Of a stretch of DNA of 64,000 nucleotides, positions 11,050 to 22,624 are shown piece by piece; within the stretch, counting starts at the first letter, position 1, and every line of letters begins with the position of its first letter. The stretch comes from Macrostomum hystrix (lineage: Eukaryota > Platyhelminthes > Macrostomidae), in assembly GCA_950097015.1 (NCBI GenBank), contig CATNEN010000027.1:640001-704000 (forward strand), given 5' to 3'. The translations under genes and the position numbers were made by a program. The notes under the pieces are model-generated. The model was not told the DNA's origin. It saw nothing but the letters and a program-made list of their open reading frames with translations, and did no database searches.

Positions 11050-12785
11050 AGAGCCAAAATAGGAATTGATTGATATCTAGGCTTAGCATTGATAGAAATC
11101 TAGGCTCAGAATTGATAGATATCTAGGCTCAGAATTGATAGATATCTAGGCTTAGCATTGATAGATATCTAGGCTCAGAATTGATAGATATCTAGGCTTA
11201 GCATTGATAGATATCTAGGCTCAGAATTGATAGATATCTAGGCTCAGAATTGATAGATATCTAGGCTCAGAATTGATAGATATTTAGGCTCAGAATTGAT
11301 AGATATCTAGGCTCAGAATTGATAGATATCTAGGCTCAGAATTGATAGATATCTAGGCTCAGAAATGATAGATATCTAGGCTCAGAATTGATTGAAATCT
11401 AGGCTCAGAATTGATAGATATCTAGGCTTAGCATTGATAGATACCTAGGCTCAGAATTTATATATATCTAGGCTCAGAATTGATAGATATCTAGGCTCAG
11501 AATTGATAGATATCTAGGCTCAGAATTGATAGATATCTAGGCTCAGAATTGATTGATATCTAGGCTCAGAATTGATAGATACCTAGGCTCAGAATTTATA
11601 TATATCTAGGCTCAGAATTGATAGATATCTAGGCTCAGAATTGATAGATATCTAGGCTCAGAATTGATAGATATCTAGGCTCAGAATTGATTGATATCTA
11701 GGCTCAGAATTGATAGATATCTAGGCTCAGAATTGATTGATATCTAGGCTCAGAATTGATAGATACCTAGGCTCAGAATTTATATATATCTAGGCTCAGA
11801 ATTGATAGATATCTAGGCTCAGAATTGATAGATATCTAGGCTCAGAATTGATAGATATCTAGGTTCAGAATTGATTGATATCTAGGCTCAGAATTGATAG
11901 ATATCTAGGCTCAGAATTGATTGATATCTAGGCTCAGAATTGATAGATACCTAGGCTCAGAATTGATAGATACCTAGGCTCAGAATTTATAGATATCTAG
12001 GCTCAGAATTGATAGATATCTAGGCTCAGAATTGATAGATATTTAGGCTCAGAATTGATAGTTATCCAGGCTCAGAATTGATAGATATTTAGGCTCAGAA
12101 TTGATAGATATCTAGGCTCAGAATTGATAGATATTTAGGCTCAGAATTGATAGTTATCCAGGCTCAGAATTGATAGATATTTAGGCTCAGAATTGATAGA
12201 TACCTAGGCTCAGAATTTATAGATATCTAGGCTCAGAATTGATAGATACCTAGGCTCAGAATTGATAGATATCTAGGCTCAGAATTGATAGATATCTAGG
12301 CTCAGAATTGATAGATATTTAGGCTCAGAATTGATAGTTATCCAGGCTCAGAATTGATAGATATTTAGGCTCAGAATTGATAGATATCTAGGCTCAGAAT
12401 TGATAGATATCTAGGCTCAGAATTGATAGATATTTAGGCTCAGAATTGATAGTTATCCAGGCTCAGAATTGATAGATATTTAGGCTCAGAATTGATAGAT
12501 ATCTAGGCTCAGAATTGATAGATATTTAGGCTCAGAATTGATAGATATCTAGGCTTAGCATTGATAGATATCTAGGCTCAGAATTGATAGATATCTAGGC
12601 TTAGCATTGATATATATCTAGGCTCAGAATTTATAGATATCCAGGCTCAGAATTGATAGATATTTAGGCTCAGAATTGATAGATATTTAGGCTCAGAATT
12701 GATAGATATTTAGGCTCAGAATTGATAGATATCTAGGCTCAGAATTGATAGATATTTAGGCTCAGAATCGATGCATATCTAGGAA
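11050..12785. repeat. 23-bp satellite, about 75 copies
   Basis: Tandem array of a 23-bp unit containing TTGATAGATATCTAGGCTCA. Recurrent variants are TATTTAGG, TTATCCAGG, TTTATATATATC and GGCTTAGCA. The variants cluster in blocks of several units, so higher-order duplication is likely. Each unit contains the palindrome GATATC. It lies between the innexin and iRhom 3' ends. Confidence 0.95.
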
Positions 12786-13719
12786 GCACTATTTTGCTAC
12801 TCTCATCGCAGAGCCTTATTGCTCCGCCACCCATTTGTAGTTGTTTCCTAGCTTAAGAGTTTTCTCGAATGTATTTATTAGTAGGTAGAAACTATCTAAA
12901 AGTTTTAACTAAAAAAAAGAATTTCGTTTTTAATCTTCGGACAGGCACTGGGTTATAATAACAATAAAAGGGACAATTTTATTTTCGGAAATCAAAAACT
13001 TTTTCACTAAGAAAATTATTCTCGTTACTTAGAATCTAGACTTGGACCTGGACAAGTGCGCAAACTCGGACAATTAAAACAGGAAACTTTCTCTCGAAAA
13101 TCTGGAACAAAAAGCGTTCGAATATCATCCGAAAAAGACTACTGATAAAGGCATTTGATCGAGTAGTATAGTAAGCTGATTGAGAACTCACAGGTACATA
13201 GCCTGGATGCCAATTAAACAAAAAAACACTGGTGTGCAAACAGTATAAAACAAGAAGAAGCAAAATGAACTAGAAAAAACAAAAGCATTGCATTAAGCCA
13301 TGGTATAATCAGTATGGCATGAAATACTCGAAATATGTAATGCATGTATTAAGCAGTGTCCCGTCCAGATAATTTAAAGCTCCGTACATTTCATCATGGC
13401 CGCACTGAGAATGTACTTTAACAGCATCTGTCGCAATCAGATTAATCACTGCTTAAGAATATAGACTACAAATGCACTTGTACGCTGAATTGGTGCTCGG
13501 TCAGGAAACAAAGATTGACGACGCTTCTGCAGCAAGGAATCATAAAAGCTTTAGACTGAAAGAAGGTTAAAGGAAAGTGACGAATACTGGGATAGATAAT
13601 GCGCCAAAATAAACTCCTCTAATCCTCAAATCAATGTAGGGTAAACGGCGAGAGTAAATGTACTTCTGCTTTGAATACTCGAACGCCTCGCCATCTAATA
13701 AATGTACTTTTAGCCGTAA
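12786..13719. other. intergenic, iRhom 3' flank
   Basis: AT-rich sequence with no supported gene. It would include the 3' UTR of the minus-strand iRhom gene. TTTATT (AATAAA on minus) occurs near 12870 and 12976, but both are about 750 to 850 bp from the stop, so neither is a firm signal. Confidence 0.4.
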
Positions 13720-16700
13720 CTAGGCGGCCATGGAGCCGGTGTTGAGCCGCTCAATGCACCTGGTGGGCTCCAGATAGTTCAAATCGGTGTTGCCGCAATA
13801 ATCGACAAAGTTTCTATCGGTTAGGCGGGACTCGAACCATTTTGGGGCGCAGTTAAAGTACACGCACCAGCTGCAGGAGGTCACGGGAGCCAGGTAGAAA
13901 ACTAGCAGGAATATGAGGCAGATTGTTAGCCACAGAAGCAAACAGACGCCGACGCTAATTAGGCGACACTTGTAGGCGCTCTCATCCGTGCTGCCGCGGT
14001 GGATGTAGGGCAGCAGAGCCACGGACAGCAGGCAGCCGGAGGCGAAGCCGCCGAGGTTGGCAAAGTTGTCGAACCAGGGAAAGAAGCCAAGGCCGATCAG
14101 GACGCCCAGGGTCAGCACGAAGATGGTGATTGCGCGGGCCCGGTCGGCTACGTAACGCCAGGACAGGCCGAACTCAATCAGAATGGGCGTCAGGGAGCCC
14201 ACCTGACATGGCGGAGTGAGCACAGTGCTCAATAAATTCTAAAGATCGACAAGAAGATCTTTAAAACTTGAAAAATCAACGAGATGGGAGAATCACTGAG
14301 GGGATCTCGAATTGGGAGAATGAATGAGGGGATCTCGAATTGGGAGAATCAGTGAGGGGATCTCGAATTGGGAGAATCAGTGAGGGGATCTCAAATTGGG
14401 AGAATCAGAGAGGGGATCTCGAATTGGCAGAATCACTGAGGGGATCTCGTATTGGGAGAATGAATGAGGGGATCTCAAATTGAAGAGAATCAATGAAGAG
14501 ATCTCAAATTGAAGAGAATCAATGAGGGGATCTCAAATTGAAGAGAATCAATGAGGGGATCTCGTATTGGGGAGAATCAGAGAGGGGATCTCGGATTGGG
14601 AGAATCAGTGAGGGGATCTCGTATTGGGAGAATCAGAGAGGGGATCTCGAATTGGGGAGAATCAATGAGGGGATCTCGAATTGGGAGAATCAGTGAGGGA
14701 TCTCGAATTGGGAGAATCAGAGAGGGGATCTCGAATTGGGGAGAATCAATGAGGGGATCTCGAATTGGGAGAATCAGTGAGGGATCTCGAATTGGGAGAA
14801 TCAGTGAGGGGATCTCAAATTGGGAGAATCAGTGAGGGGATCTCGAATTGGGAGAATCAGTGAGGGATCTCGAATTGGGAGAATCAATGAGGGGATCTCG
14901 AATTGGGAGAATCAGTGAGGGATCTCGAATTGGGAGAATCAATGAGGGGATCTCGAATTGGGGAGAATCAGTGAGGGGATCTCGAATTCGGAAACTCACG
15001 AAGGGATCTCAAACCAGCTGAAATAAAAGAAAGATTTCACAGAAAAACAATACACCAAGAAGAGGATATCAAAAGGGGAAACAAACAGGGCGGTTGAGAA
15101 GCAGAGAGAAATGCTGACCTGAGCACTAGTGGGTCCAACATCCACAACATAGGGCAGGAAGTTGATGGAGAGCAGGTTGCCCATGAAGCCGGAGCCAATG
15201 TAGATGATGGCCGTCCTGTGCCAGCCGGCCAGCTGTTCCAGGCGCCTGAGGAATAGCAGGTGGTGCAGCAGGGTGACGCCCAGTGTGACTATGCCAGCGT
15301 GGAGGAACAGGCTGGTGAACAGGCGGTAGAACTGGGCCGGCCGCTCTGGATCCGCAACGCCCAGCATGCCGCAGGTGTTGCTGATGCAGTTCACCTGGGA
15401 GCAGAGCTGCCGCTCGGGAAAGAAGGTGCCGCGCAGGAAATCGCAGCGGTGCTGAGTTGTCATGACGCATTCGCCTAAGGGATTAGTTTGAGTCTGTTAC
15501 AAATAATTGTTTGAAACTAGTTGCTAAGGAGCACGAAACGAAACTAAGCACGTAACAAAATTGAAGAGAACATGGTTGCCAAGGTTCATGGAATCGGGTT
15601 GCTATGGAAAAATTATCAGGTGGCTAAGAAAAATAGAGACCGGTAGCTAAAGGGGAAAAGAAAGAGGTTGCTAAGGCACCCGGGTCACAAAAGAAAACAC
15701 TACTGTGTTGCCAGGGAAATGGAAAAAGGTTGCTAGGATGCATAGAGACGAGTGCCCACTTCACTTGGCAAATTGAATTGTGTCAGTACCTTTAATGCCA
15801 ACGCAGCAAGGCCTGGCGCTGATGGGGCAGTTCAGATGGTTTAAGCTGCTGCCGTCCATAACAGGTGTCTCGGCCTTCAGGCACGGCGGCCAGCGCGTGA
15901 TGTCATCCGGCCAGGCCTGGTGGAACACGGAGCGCGGATGCAGGCAGGTGCTTGGGTCCTGGCCGCAAACAGCGCCGCTAATCCGACCGTTGGGTCCCGG
16001 ATTAGCCGGGGTCCACTTAATCCAGGTGCTCATGATTTTTGAGCAGCTGGCGGCCGAACTCTGGAAGCAGGCGGAGCCATCGTTGTGAATGCAGCAGCCG
16101 GTCTGGTTTTCGGCGGCGAGCTGAGGTTCCAGGATGTCGCGATAGAGCTTGTCGTAGCGGCGCATGCAGAGGCTGTACTTGGCGCCCACACGGATCAGGT
16201 CCGACATGCGGGGCCCGATGAACAGGTTGAAGTAGTCTATGGCACACACCTGCGCGGGGAGGACCGAGTGGGATTTAAGTGAGTAAAGGGGAGATGAAAT
16301 GGGATTTCAGTCTGTGAGAAGGGATAGAATGGGATTTCAGTCGGTGGGGATAGATAGAATGGGATTTTAGTCAATGGGAGGGGATAGATAGAATGGGATT
16401 TTAGTCAATGGGAGGGGATAGATAGAATGGGATTTTAGTCAATGGGAGGGGATAGATAGAATGGGATTTTAGTCAATGGGAGGGGATAGATAGAATGGGA
16501 TTTTAGTCAATGGGAGGGGATAGATAGAATGGGATTTTAGTCAATGGGAGGGGATAGATAGAATGGGATCTCAGTCGGTGGGAAAAGGATAGATGGAATG
16601 GGATCTCAGTCGAAGGGAGATGAACGAATGGTATATTTTGGTGAGACTGTACAGTGTAGATGCTTCTTTTCGGGGAGTTTTATTCCAGTGGTTCAGAGCA

Positions 16701-19041
16701 TCGCAAAGGCATCTCAACCTTAGCAGACAGCATATTCCTTGTGGTGATCTCAGCCTCCCGAGTGCTGTAAACCATGACGCCGACAGGTGCAAAACCAAAT
16801 GTGAACAGCGTGCCGAAGAACACGAGCACGTGCACCAGAGTGATCCAGTAGGTGAAGTAGGGCCTGTGCAGCAGGGTCGGGTTAATGTCCCGCTCTAGAG
16901 CAACAGTGCCCGAATCATTCGCATGCACATTGAAGCAGGACAGCAGGCCTGCTGAGACCGCCCTGCGCTGCTGTCGCGGCCGACAGCGCCTGCCGGCGAC
17001 CGGCTTCCCCTTTGCCGACTTAACGTAGGACCGAAACTGCCGATCGAAAGGGCTGGTCTTCGAGGAGGCGTCTGCTGGCGGCAGGCCGGACGGTCCGGCC
17101 GATGTCTCCCGGGTGCCCGATGTGGCCAAATCAGGCGTCGTTGCTGCCGCGGAGCCGCGCTGCTGTCTGGCCAATCCGACTGAGCAGACAATTTTGGAGC
17201 TGCCGGCACTGGATCTCTCGCTGGCCGGGTCATAGTTGTAGGTGTTGTTCAGCTGGCACAGCTCGACCGGGCGTGGGCTGTGAATCGAACAGGTGGCGGT
17301 GTTTACAGCTTCCGCTTCAGGCGAAGCTGCGGCCGGCGATTGGGCGCGGCGTCTGTGTCGCCAGGACGAGGACGACGAAGCGATGACGTTGGCGGTGCCG
17401 CGCAGCAGGGCTGACATTGCGCTGGGCCGTGCGCCGTGCTGATAGCCAGACGATGAAGATGTTGAAAAGCCGACGCCAACGAAATCGGCGCCATCGCCGG
17501 AGAAGTCCTGATTCAGCTCGTCAAGATAGGCGCTAGCATTGTTGAAGTTCTGGCAGAGTCGCACACTCGGCGAGGACAGCTGACGATCCACTAGGGAAAA
17601 GGCGGCTGCTGAGCCAGATGTGCCCAGGGACTCTGGTGGCGGCTGCTGCTGGTGGCAGAAGACAGGGGTAGCGAAGGACAGCTCCGCTGAAGGAGTTGCC
17701 CCTGTAGCCTGTCAGATGTGAATTGTAGTGGTTCAGGTAAAGAGTAAGTGGCATAAATGGGTTCTTGGAAGTGGTATTTTTATTTTAAAGGAGTGACAGA
17801 AATGGGTCATAAGTAGTGATAGAAATGGGTCATAAGTAGTGATAGAAATGGGTCATAAGTAGTGACAGAAATTGGTCATAAGTAGTGACAGAAATGGGTC
17901 ATTAGGAGTGAAAGAAATGGTTTAAATGACAATGGCAGAAATGGGTCACAAGGATTGATAGTAATAAGTCATAGGAAGTGACAGAAATGGGTCTCAGGGA
18001 GTGAACAGACAGTGACAGAAGTGGGTCGCAGGGAGTGACAAAAATGGGTCAAAGAAAGTGACAGAAGTGGGTCATAGTAAGTGACAGAAATGGGTCATAG
18101 GAGTGACATAAATGGGTCACAGGGAGTGACAGAAATCAGGGAGTGACAGAAATGGGACACAGGGAGTGACAGAAATCAGGGAGTGACAGAAATGGGTCAC
18201 AGGGAGTGACAGAAATCAGGGAGTGACAGAAATGGGTCACAGAGAGTGACATAAATGGGTCACAGGGAGTGACAAAAATGGGTCACATGGAGTGACAGAA
18301 ATCAGGGAGTGACAGAAATGGGTCACAGGGAGTGACAGAAATGGGTCACAGGGAGTGACAGAAATGGGTCACAGGGAGTGACATAAATGGGTCACAGGGA
18401 GTGACAAAAAAGGGTCACAGGGAGTGACAGAAATGGGTCACAGGGAGTGACAGAAATGGGTCATAGGAGTGACAGAAATGTGTCATAGGAGTAGTAACCT
18501 TAGGCTGATGCAGCTTGTCCACCAGCACACTGGTGTAGCCGGCCATCATGTGCAGCCTGCGCTGGCTCCACTTGTCTGACAGGGTGGCACGCCGGTCGCC
18601 GGCCACAGCCAGGCCGAAGGGTGACAGGCAGGCTGATTTGGCCCTCTGCGACAGAGCCGAAGCGGTGGCAACGCCGGCAGCGGAATGTCGACTCAGATGA
18701 TGTGACAGCCTGGTGGCGGGAGCGGCCGGAGCCGACCCGGCAACAAAGGACCGTTGCTGCTGCTGCTGAATAACTAGACTGTGCCCGAACTGCCGTCGAC
18801 CAGATATTCCAACGCCAGATGAGGAAGCGAAAGAAGTCGACGCTGATGTAGCAGACGCTCCTGCGGTTGGCTGTGGCGGCAGGGGCGAGGAGTTTATTTC
18901 GTTGTCGCGGTCGTCATCGGCCTCCGGATCGGACATGAGGAATTGAAGCCTCTCTTCGCCTTCTTCTTCGTCGGCATCAGCACCTTCGGAGCTCAAAAAG
19001 TCGGCGCTGCCCATTGGCTGCTGGCGTTGGTAATGAGGCAT
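13720..19041 (-). CDS. RHBDF: inactive rhomboid (iRhom), 5 exons
   Basis: Exons (minus) 19041-18499, 17708-16719, 16249-15790, 15474-15119, 14202-13720; phases fit and give 943 residues. iRhoms are multi-pass ER/Golgi pseudoproteases; in animals studied they steer ADAM17 or EGFR-ligand traffic. Seen here: long acidic/serine-rich cytosolic N-terminus; TM1 at HRPYFTYWITLVHVLVFFGT (from residue 462); cysteine-rich iRhom homology domain with GCCIHND, VCGQDPSTC, WPDDITRWPPC and CDFLRG; then the rhomboid core (FYRLFTSLFLHAGI, GWHRTAIIYIGSGFMGN, FLPY). The serine-protease GxSG becomes GPTS, with the proline typical of iRhoms and Thr at the serine position. The TM6 His is Asn (DNFANLGG). Both support no protease activity. 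The first ATG follows an acceptor (CCGCAG, exon edge 19065), so an upstream non-coding or coding exon is possible. Confidence 0.95.
14281..14998. repeat. minisatellite in iRhom intron 4
   Basis: Unit of 27-28 bp containing GAGGGGATCTCGAATTGGGA then GAATCAGT, about 26 copies. It nearly fills intron 14203-15118. Confidence 0.95.
15475..15789. other. iRhom intron 3
   Basis: Short intron with loosely repeated GGTTGCTAAGG-type segments every 40-60 bp, too diverged to call a clean array. Confidence 0.4.
16305..16625. repeat. 33-bp minisatellite in iRhom intron 2
   Basis: Unit of 33 bp containing GATAGATAGAATGGGATTTT then AGTCAATGGGA. There are about 9 copies, the central ones identical and the edge copies diverged (CTCAGTCGG). 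Confidence 0.95.
17770..18495. repeat. 23-bp minisatellite in iRhom intron 1
   Basis: Unit of 23 bp containing AGTGACAGAAATGGGTCACA, about 30 copies including 14-bp partial units. It reaches to within a few bases of the 5' splice site at 18498 on the minus strand. Confidence 0.95.
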
Positions 19042-19149
19042 TGCTAGCCCTCGAGCCTTTGATGTCTGCGGAAACAGAAGGAGCGAGATACAGTGGACTG
19101 AACAGCTTACTTCATCTGTTCCTCTCGCTGATCCTAGATCTGCTTCTAC

Positions 19150-20205
19150 ATCTCCCACATCTAGCTGCTCCCACCTCCCCTCATCTAGCTACTCCCACCT
19201 CCCCTCATCTAGCTACTCCCACCTCCCCTCATCTAGCTACTCCCACCTCCCCTCATCTAGCTACTCCCACCTCCCCTCATCTAGCTGCTACCACCTCCCC
19301 TCATCTAGCTGCTCCCACCTCCCCTCATCTAGCTGCTCCCACCTCCCCTCATCTAGCTACTCCCACCTCCCCTCATCTAGCTGCTACCACCTCCCCTCAT
19401 CTAGCTGCTACCACCTCCCCTCATCTAGCTGCTCCCACCTCCCCTCATCTAGCTGCTACCACCTCCACTACCTTCCCTCATTCCCCTCCTGTAGCTACCC
19501 TCCCTCATTCCTCTTCTCTAGCTACCCTCCCTCATTCCCCTTCTCTAGCTACCCTCCCTCATTCCCCTTCTCTAGCTACCCTCCCTCATTCCCCTTCTCT
19601 AGCTACCCTCCCTCATTCCCCTTCTCTAGCTACCCTCCCTCATTCCCCTTCTCTAGCTACCCTCCCTCATTCCCCTTCTCTAGCTACCCTCCCTCATTCC
19701 CCTTCTCTAGCTACCCTCCCTCATTCCCCTTCTCTAGCTACCCTCCCTCATTCCCCTTCTCTAGCTACCCTCCCTCATTCCCCTTCTCTAGCTACCCTCC
19801 CTCATTCCCCTTCTCTAGCTACCCTCCCTCATTCCCCTTCTCTAGCTACCCTCCCTCATTCCCCTTCTCTAGCTACCCTCCCTCATTCCCCTTCTCTAGC
19901 TACCCTCCCTCATTCCCCTTCTCTAGCTACCCTCCCTCATTCCCCTTCTCTAGCTACCCTCCCTCATTCCCCTTCTCTAGCTACCCTCCCTCATTCCCCT
20001 TCTCTAGCTACCCTCCCTCATTCCCCTTCTCTAGCTACCCTCCCTCATTCCCCTTCTCTAGCTACCCTCCCTCATTCCCCTTCTCTAGCTACCCTCCCTC
20101 ATTCCCCTTCTCTAGCTACCCTCCCTCATTTCCCTTCTCTAGCTACCCTCCCTCATTCCCCTTCTCTAGCTACCCTCCCTCATTCCCCTTTTGCAGCTAC
20201 CCTCC
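19150..20205. repeat. two adjoining minisatellites upstream of iRhom
   Basis: 19150-19470 is a 24-bp unit (CATCTAGCTACTCCCACCTC and 4 more bases), about 13 copies with CTACTCC/CTGCTCC/CTGCTACC variants. 19470-20205 is a 27-bp unit (TAGCTACCCTCCCTCATTCC then CCTTCTC), about 27 nearly identical copies. Both units share CTAGCTAC, so one may derive from the other. Both lengths are multiples of three, which creates a long spurious plus-strand ORF. The array lies in the iRhom 5' flank or 5' UTR intron. Confidence 0.95.
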
Positions 20206-20707
20206 CTCGAAAAATGAATTGCAATGCCATAATCGATGAAACCAAAACTTGCTTTATTTTTTGCTGTAACATAAAGTTTCAATTTTAAGGGTAAAGCATA
20301 TTAATTTTGTTAGATAGAACACATCTACTAAACAGAAATATGCCTCAGTCTACCAGCCGATCAGTTGAGGTGTCGTACGTATCTTTATACCATTAGATAC
20401 AACAATATTCACATTAAAAAGACAACAGACAGAACAGGCATATAAGTGTACTAGTACTCATGAATAAAAATCAATGAAACAAAGTTATGACGAAGAAATG
20501 AAACAAACAAGTAAAAAAGTGAACCTTATTTTTATCAGCGCCTACAAATGACAGATTTATCATAGGCGAGTCTGTCACATTGAATTTTTAGTTTTATTTT
20601 TAAACAGCGATTAGCTAGATATAGAAAGTGTAGTGCACAGAAATAGTAGTTCAATATAATCGTCTTCCAACCAGCACAACACGAATCTGATCCCATTTCC
20701 CCACCGC
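20206..20707. other. EMC7 3' flank
   Basis: No gene. TTTATT at 20593-20598 is AATAAA on the minus strand, about 110 bp past the EMC7 stop, and is a good poly(A) signal candidate. Confidence 0.5.
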
Positions 20708-21388
20708 TTAGGCGGTTCGCTTCTTCAATCCGGGCCGCTTGGCGTCCTTCACGGCTCCGGCGGAACGTCGAGAGCCGCCGCCGCCGCCGCCGCCCAGCCA
20801 GTTGGTGAGGGTTTCGGCAAAGTCTGGCATATTCTGCTTACTATTCAGAAAGTTCATCTGCTGCTGCATCTCCTTGCGCACCTCCGGATCCTGGGCGTTC
20901 ATCAGCTTGGGCATGACCAGCAGTATGAGCATTGGCACAACCATGATCAGCACTGACGGGTTCATGAGCAGGTCCATAGTACGCAGCTGTTCCCGCTGCT
21001 GAAAGTACGCGGCCCTACCCAGGCTGACAAATCGCAATGGATAGCTCAGCTTCTTGACCAAAGCGGGCTGGAGGAAGTTCAATTTGCGGGCTCGAATCTT
21101 GCCGCTACTGGCCACATCTATGCGCATGGGCTCGAACAGGTAGTCGGGATGGATAGCCTCCACTACAAATGAGCCGCTGGGCACGTGCTGCACTACAAAG
21201 GTGCGATTAGTGCGTACAAATCCCAGGTAATTGCCTGAGTCCACTGTGATGCGAGTCTTGGCTAGGAAATCTGCATCAGCGTCCATCGGCTGCTCGATGA
21301 CACCTTCGATAGTGTGTCCACAGGTGACAGTCAGGTAAGCAGCTAGCAGTGCAAGGCCGTAGCACAGGTGGCTGATTGTTGTTGGCAT
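20708..21388 (-). CDS. EMC7: ER membrane protein complex subunit 7 (EMC7)
   Basis: Uninterrupted ORF of 226 residues, near the usual size. EMC7 is a lumen-facing, single-pass subunit of the ER membrane protein complex, which inserts tail-anchored and multi-pass proteins. Visible: signal peptide (LCYGLALLAAYLTVTC, about 8-23); a beta-sandwich lumenal region with TRITVDSGNYLGFVRTNRTF and VPSGSFVVEAIHPDYLFEPM; the conserved AAYFQQREQLRTMDLLMNP; a membrane segment near residues 145-161 (SVLIMVVPMLILLVMPK); then a cytosolic MQQQMNFLN segment and a Gly-run and basic tail. I chose the ATG at 21388 because the signal peptide starts there. The frame is open further upstream (21442), but an acceptor-like TTTCTACTAG lies 5 bases before this ATG, consistent with 5' UTR splicing or trans-splicing. 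Confidence 0.95.
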   Translation of the reverse strand: MPTTISHLCYGLALLAAYLTVTCGHTIEGVIEQPMDADADFLAKTRITVDSGNYLGFVRTNRTFVVQHVPSGSFVVEAIHPDYLFEPMRIDVASSGKIRARKLNFLQPALVKKLSYPLRFVSLGRAAYFQQREQLRTMDLLMNPSVLIMVVPMLILLVMPKLMNAQDPEVRKEMQQQMNFLNSKQNMPDFAETLTNWLGGGGGGGSRRSAGAVKDAKRPGLKKRTA

Positions 21389-21489
21389 TGCTTCTAGTAG
21401 AAATTGAATGGCTAGAAATGTGCGACAATTGAATATAATCAATATGCTTTAACAATAGACAGACAATGCCATTTTCCTCATGGGGAGAC

Positions 21490-22075
21490 CACAAGGGTAT
21501 TTCATTCCTTCACAAATCCACAAACTAAAAAGACAATCCTTCACAAATCCACAAACTAAAAAGACATTCCATCACAAATCCACAAACTAAAAAGACAATC
21601 CTACACAAATCCACAAACTAAAAAGACAATCCTTCACAAATCCACAAACTAAAAAGACATTCCATCACAAATCCACAAACTAAAAAGACAATCCTACACA
21701 AATCCACAAACTAAAAAGACAATCCTTCACAAATCCACAAACTAAAAAGACAATCCTTCACAAATCCACAAACTAAAAAGACAATCCTACACAAATCCAC
21801 AAACTAAAAAGACAATCCTTCACAAATCCACAAACTAAAAAGACAATCCTACACAAATCCACAAACTAAAAAGACAATCCTACACAAATCCACAAACTAA
21901 AAAGACAATCCTTCACAAATCCACAAACTAAAAAGACATTCCATCACAAATCCACAAACTAAAAAGACAATCCTTCACAAATCCACAAACTAAAAAGACA
22001 ATCCTTCACAAATCCACAAACTAAAAAGGCAATCCTTCACAAATCCACAAACTAAAAAGGCATTATTTAACATCC
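21490..22075. repeat. 31-bp minisatellite upstream of EMC7
   Basis: Unit of 31 bp containing CACAAATCCACAAACTAAAA then AGACAATCCTT, about 19 copies. Variants CATTCCAT and CAATCCTA are interspersed in a recurring order, indicating multi-unit duplication. Confidence 0.95.
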
Positions 22076-22624
22076 TGACTTTCCTGAACTACAAAAACGC
22101 ATTCTAAGGAAAAATCCTAAGAAAAAGGATTCGAAAGGATTTAAAAAATGAAACGGTATTCGAAAATTAGCAAAGCGAAATTGCTAATACTTTAATTGCT
22201 TTTGTCAAGTGTACTTTTAAATTGTATTCAGAAAAACCTATTTCTAACAAGGCAATCAAATAGTCGATTATAACTTTGTTTTTTAAAGTCCAGCAAGGTG
22301 ACTGTGCGGCGAATGCTTTTAAAAGAAACAATAATTTAACAACAAAAATGCATTTTCTAGGCCAAAATGTGGATAAATAGACAAGTTATAAAAGCTTGAG
22401 ATAATAGGTTATCGATAACAATTGGGTGCTTGAAGCCGATTTCATCTAGCTTTGGTATTCTGATCAAGAGGTCGGGAGTTCTAATCTCAGTCCAACGGAT
22501 ACAATTTGTGAGCTTGAACAGAACACTATTTTCCCATAGTGTCTCCCTCTAACAATATGAAAGCTGCAGTTTTTCTAATAATGCAGTGTAAATCCAATTC
22601 CTGAAGGTCTAAATAAAAAGTGGA
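22076..22624. other. intergenic
   Basis: AT-rich, no gene. Around 22465-22510, GAGGTCGGGAGTTCTAATC and ACAATTTGTGAGC faintly resemble a decayed SINE-B head; this is too weak to annotate. Confidence 0.35.

Noticed and set aside
19014-20288. 424-residue plus-strand ORF with 9-residue repeats (SLATLPHSP)
   Set aside because: It is produced by 24- and 27-bp minisatellites whose length is a multiple of three, and its start overlaps the iRhom first exon on the other strand. No non-repeat coding evidence.
22445-22560. SINE-B copy
   Set aside because: Only short, broken similarity (GGTCGGGAGTTC, ACAATTTGTG); too decayed to annotate with confidence.
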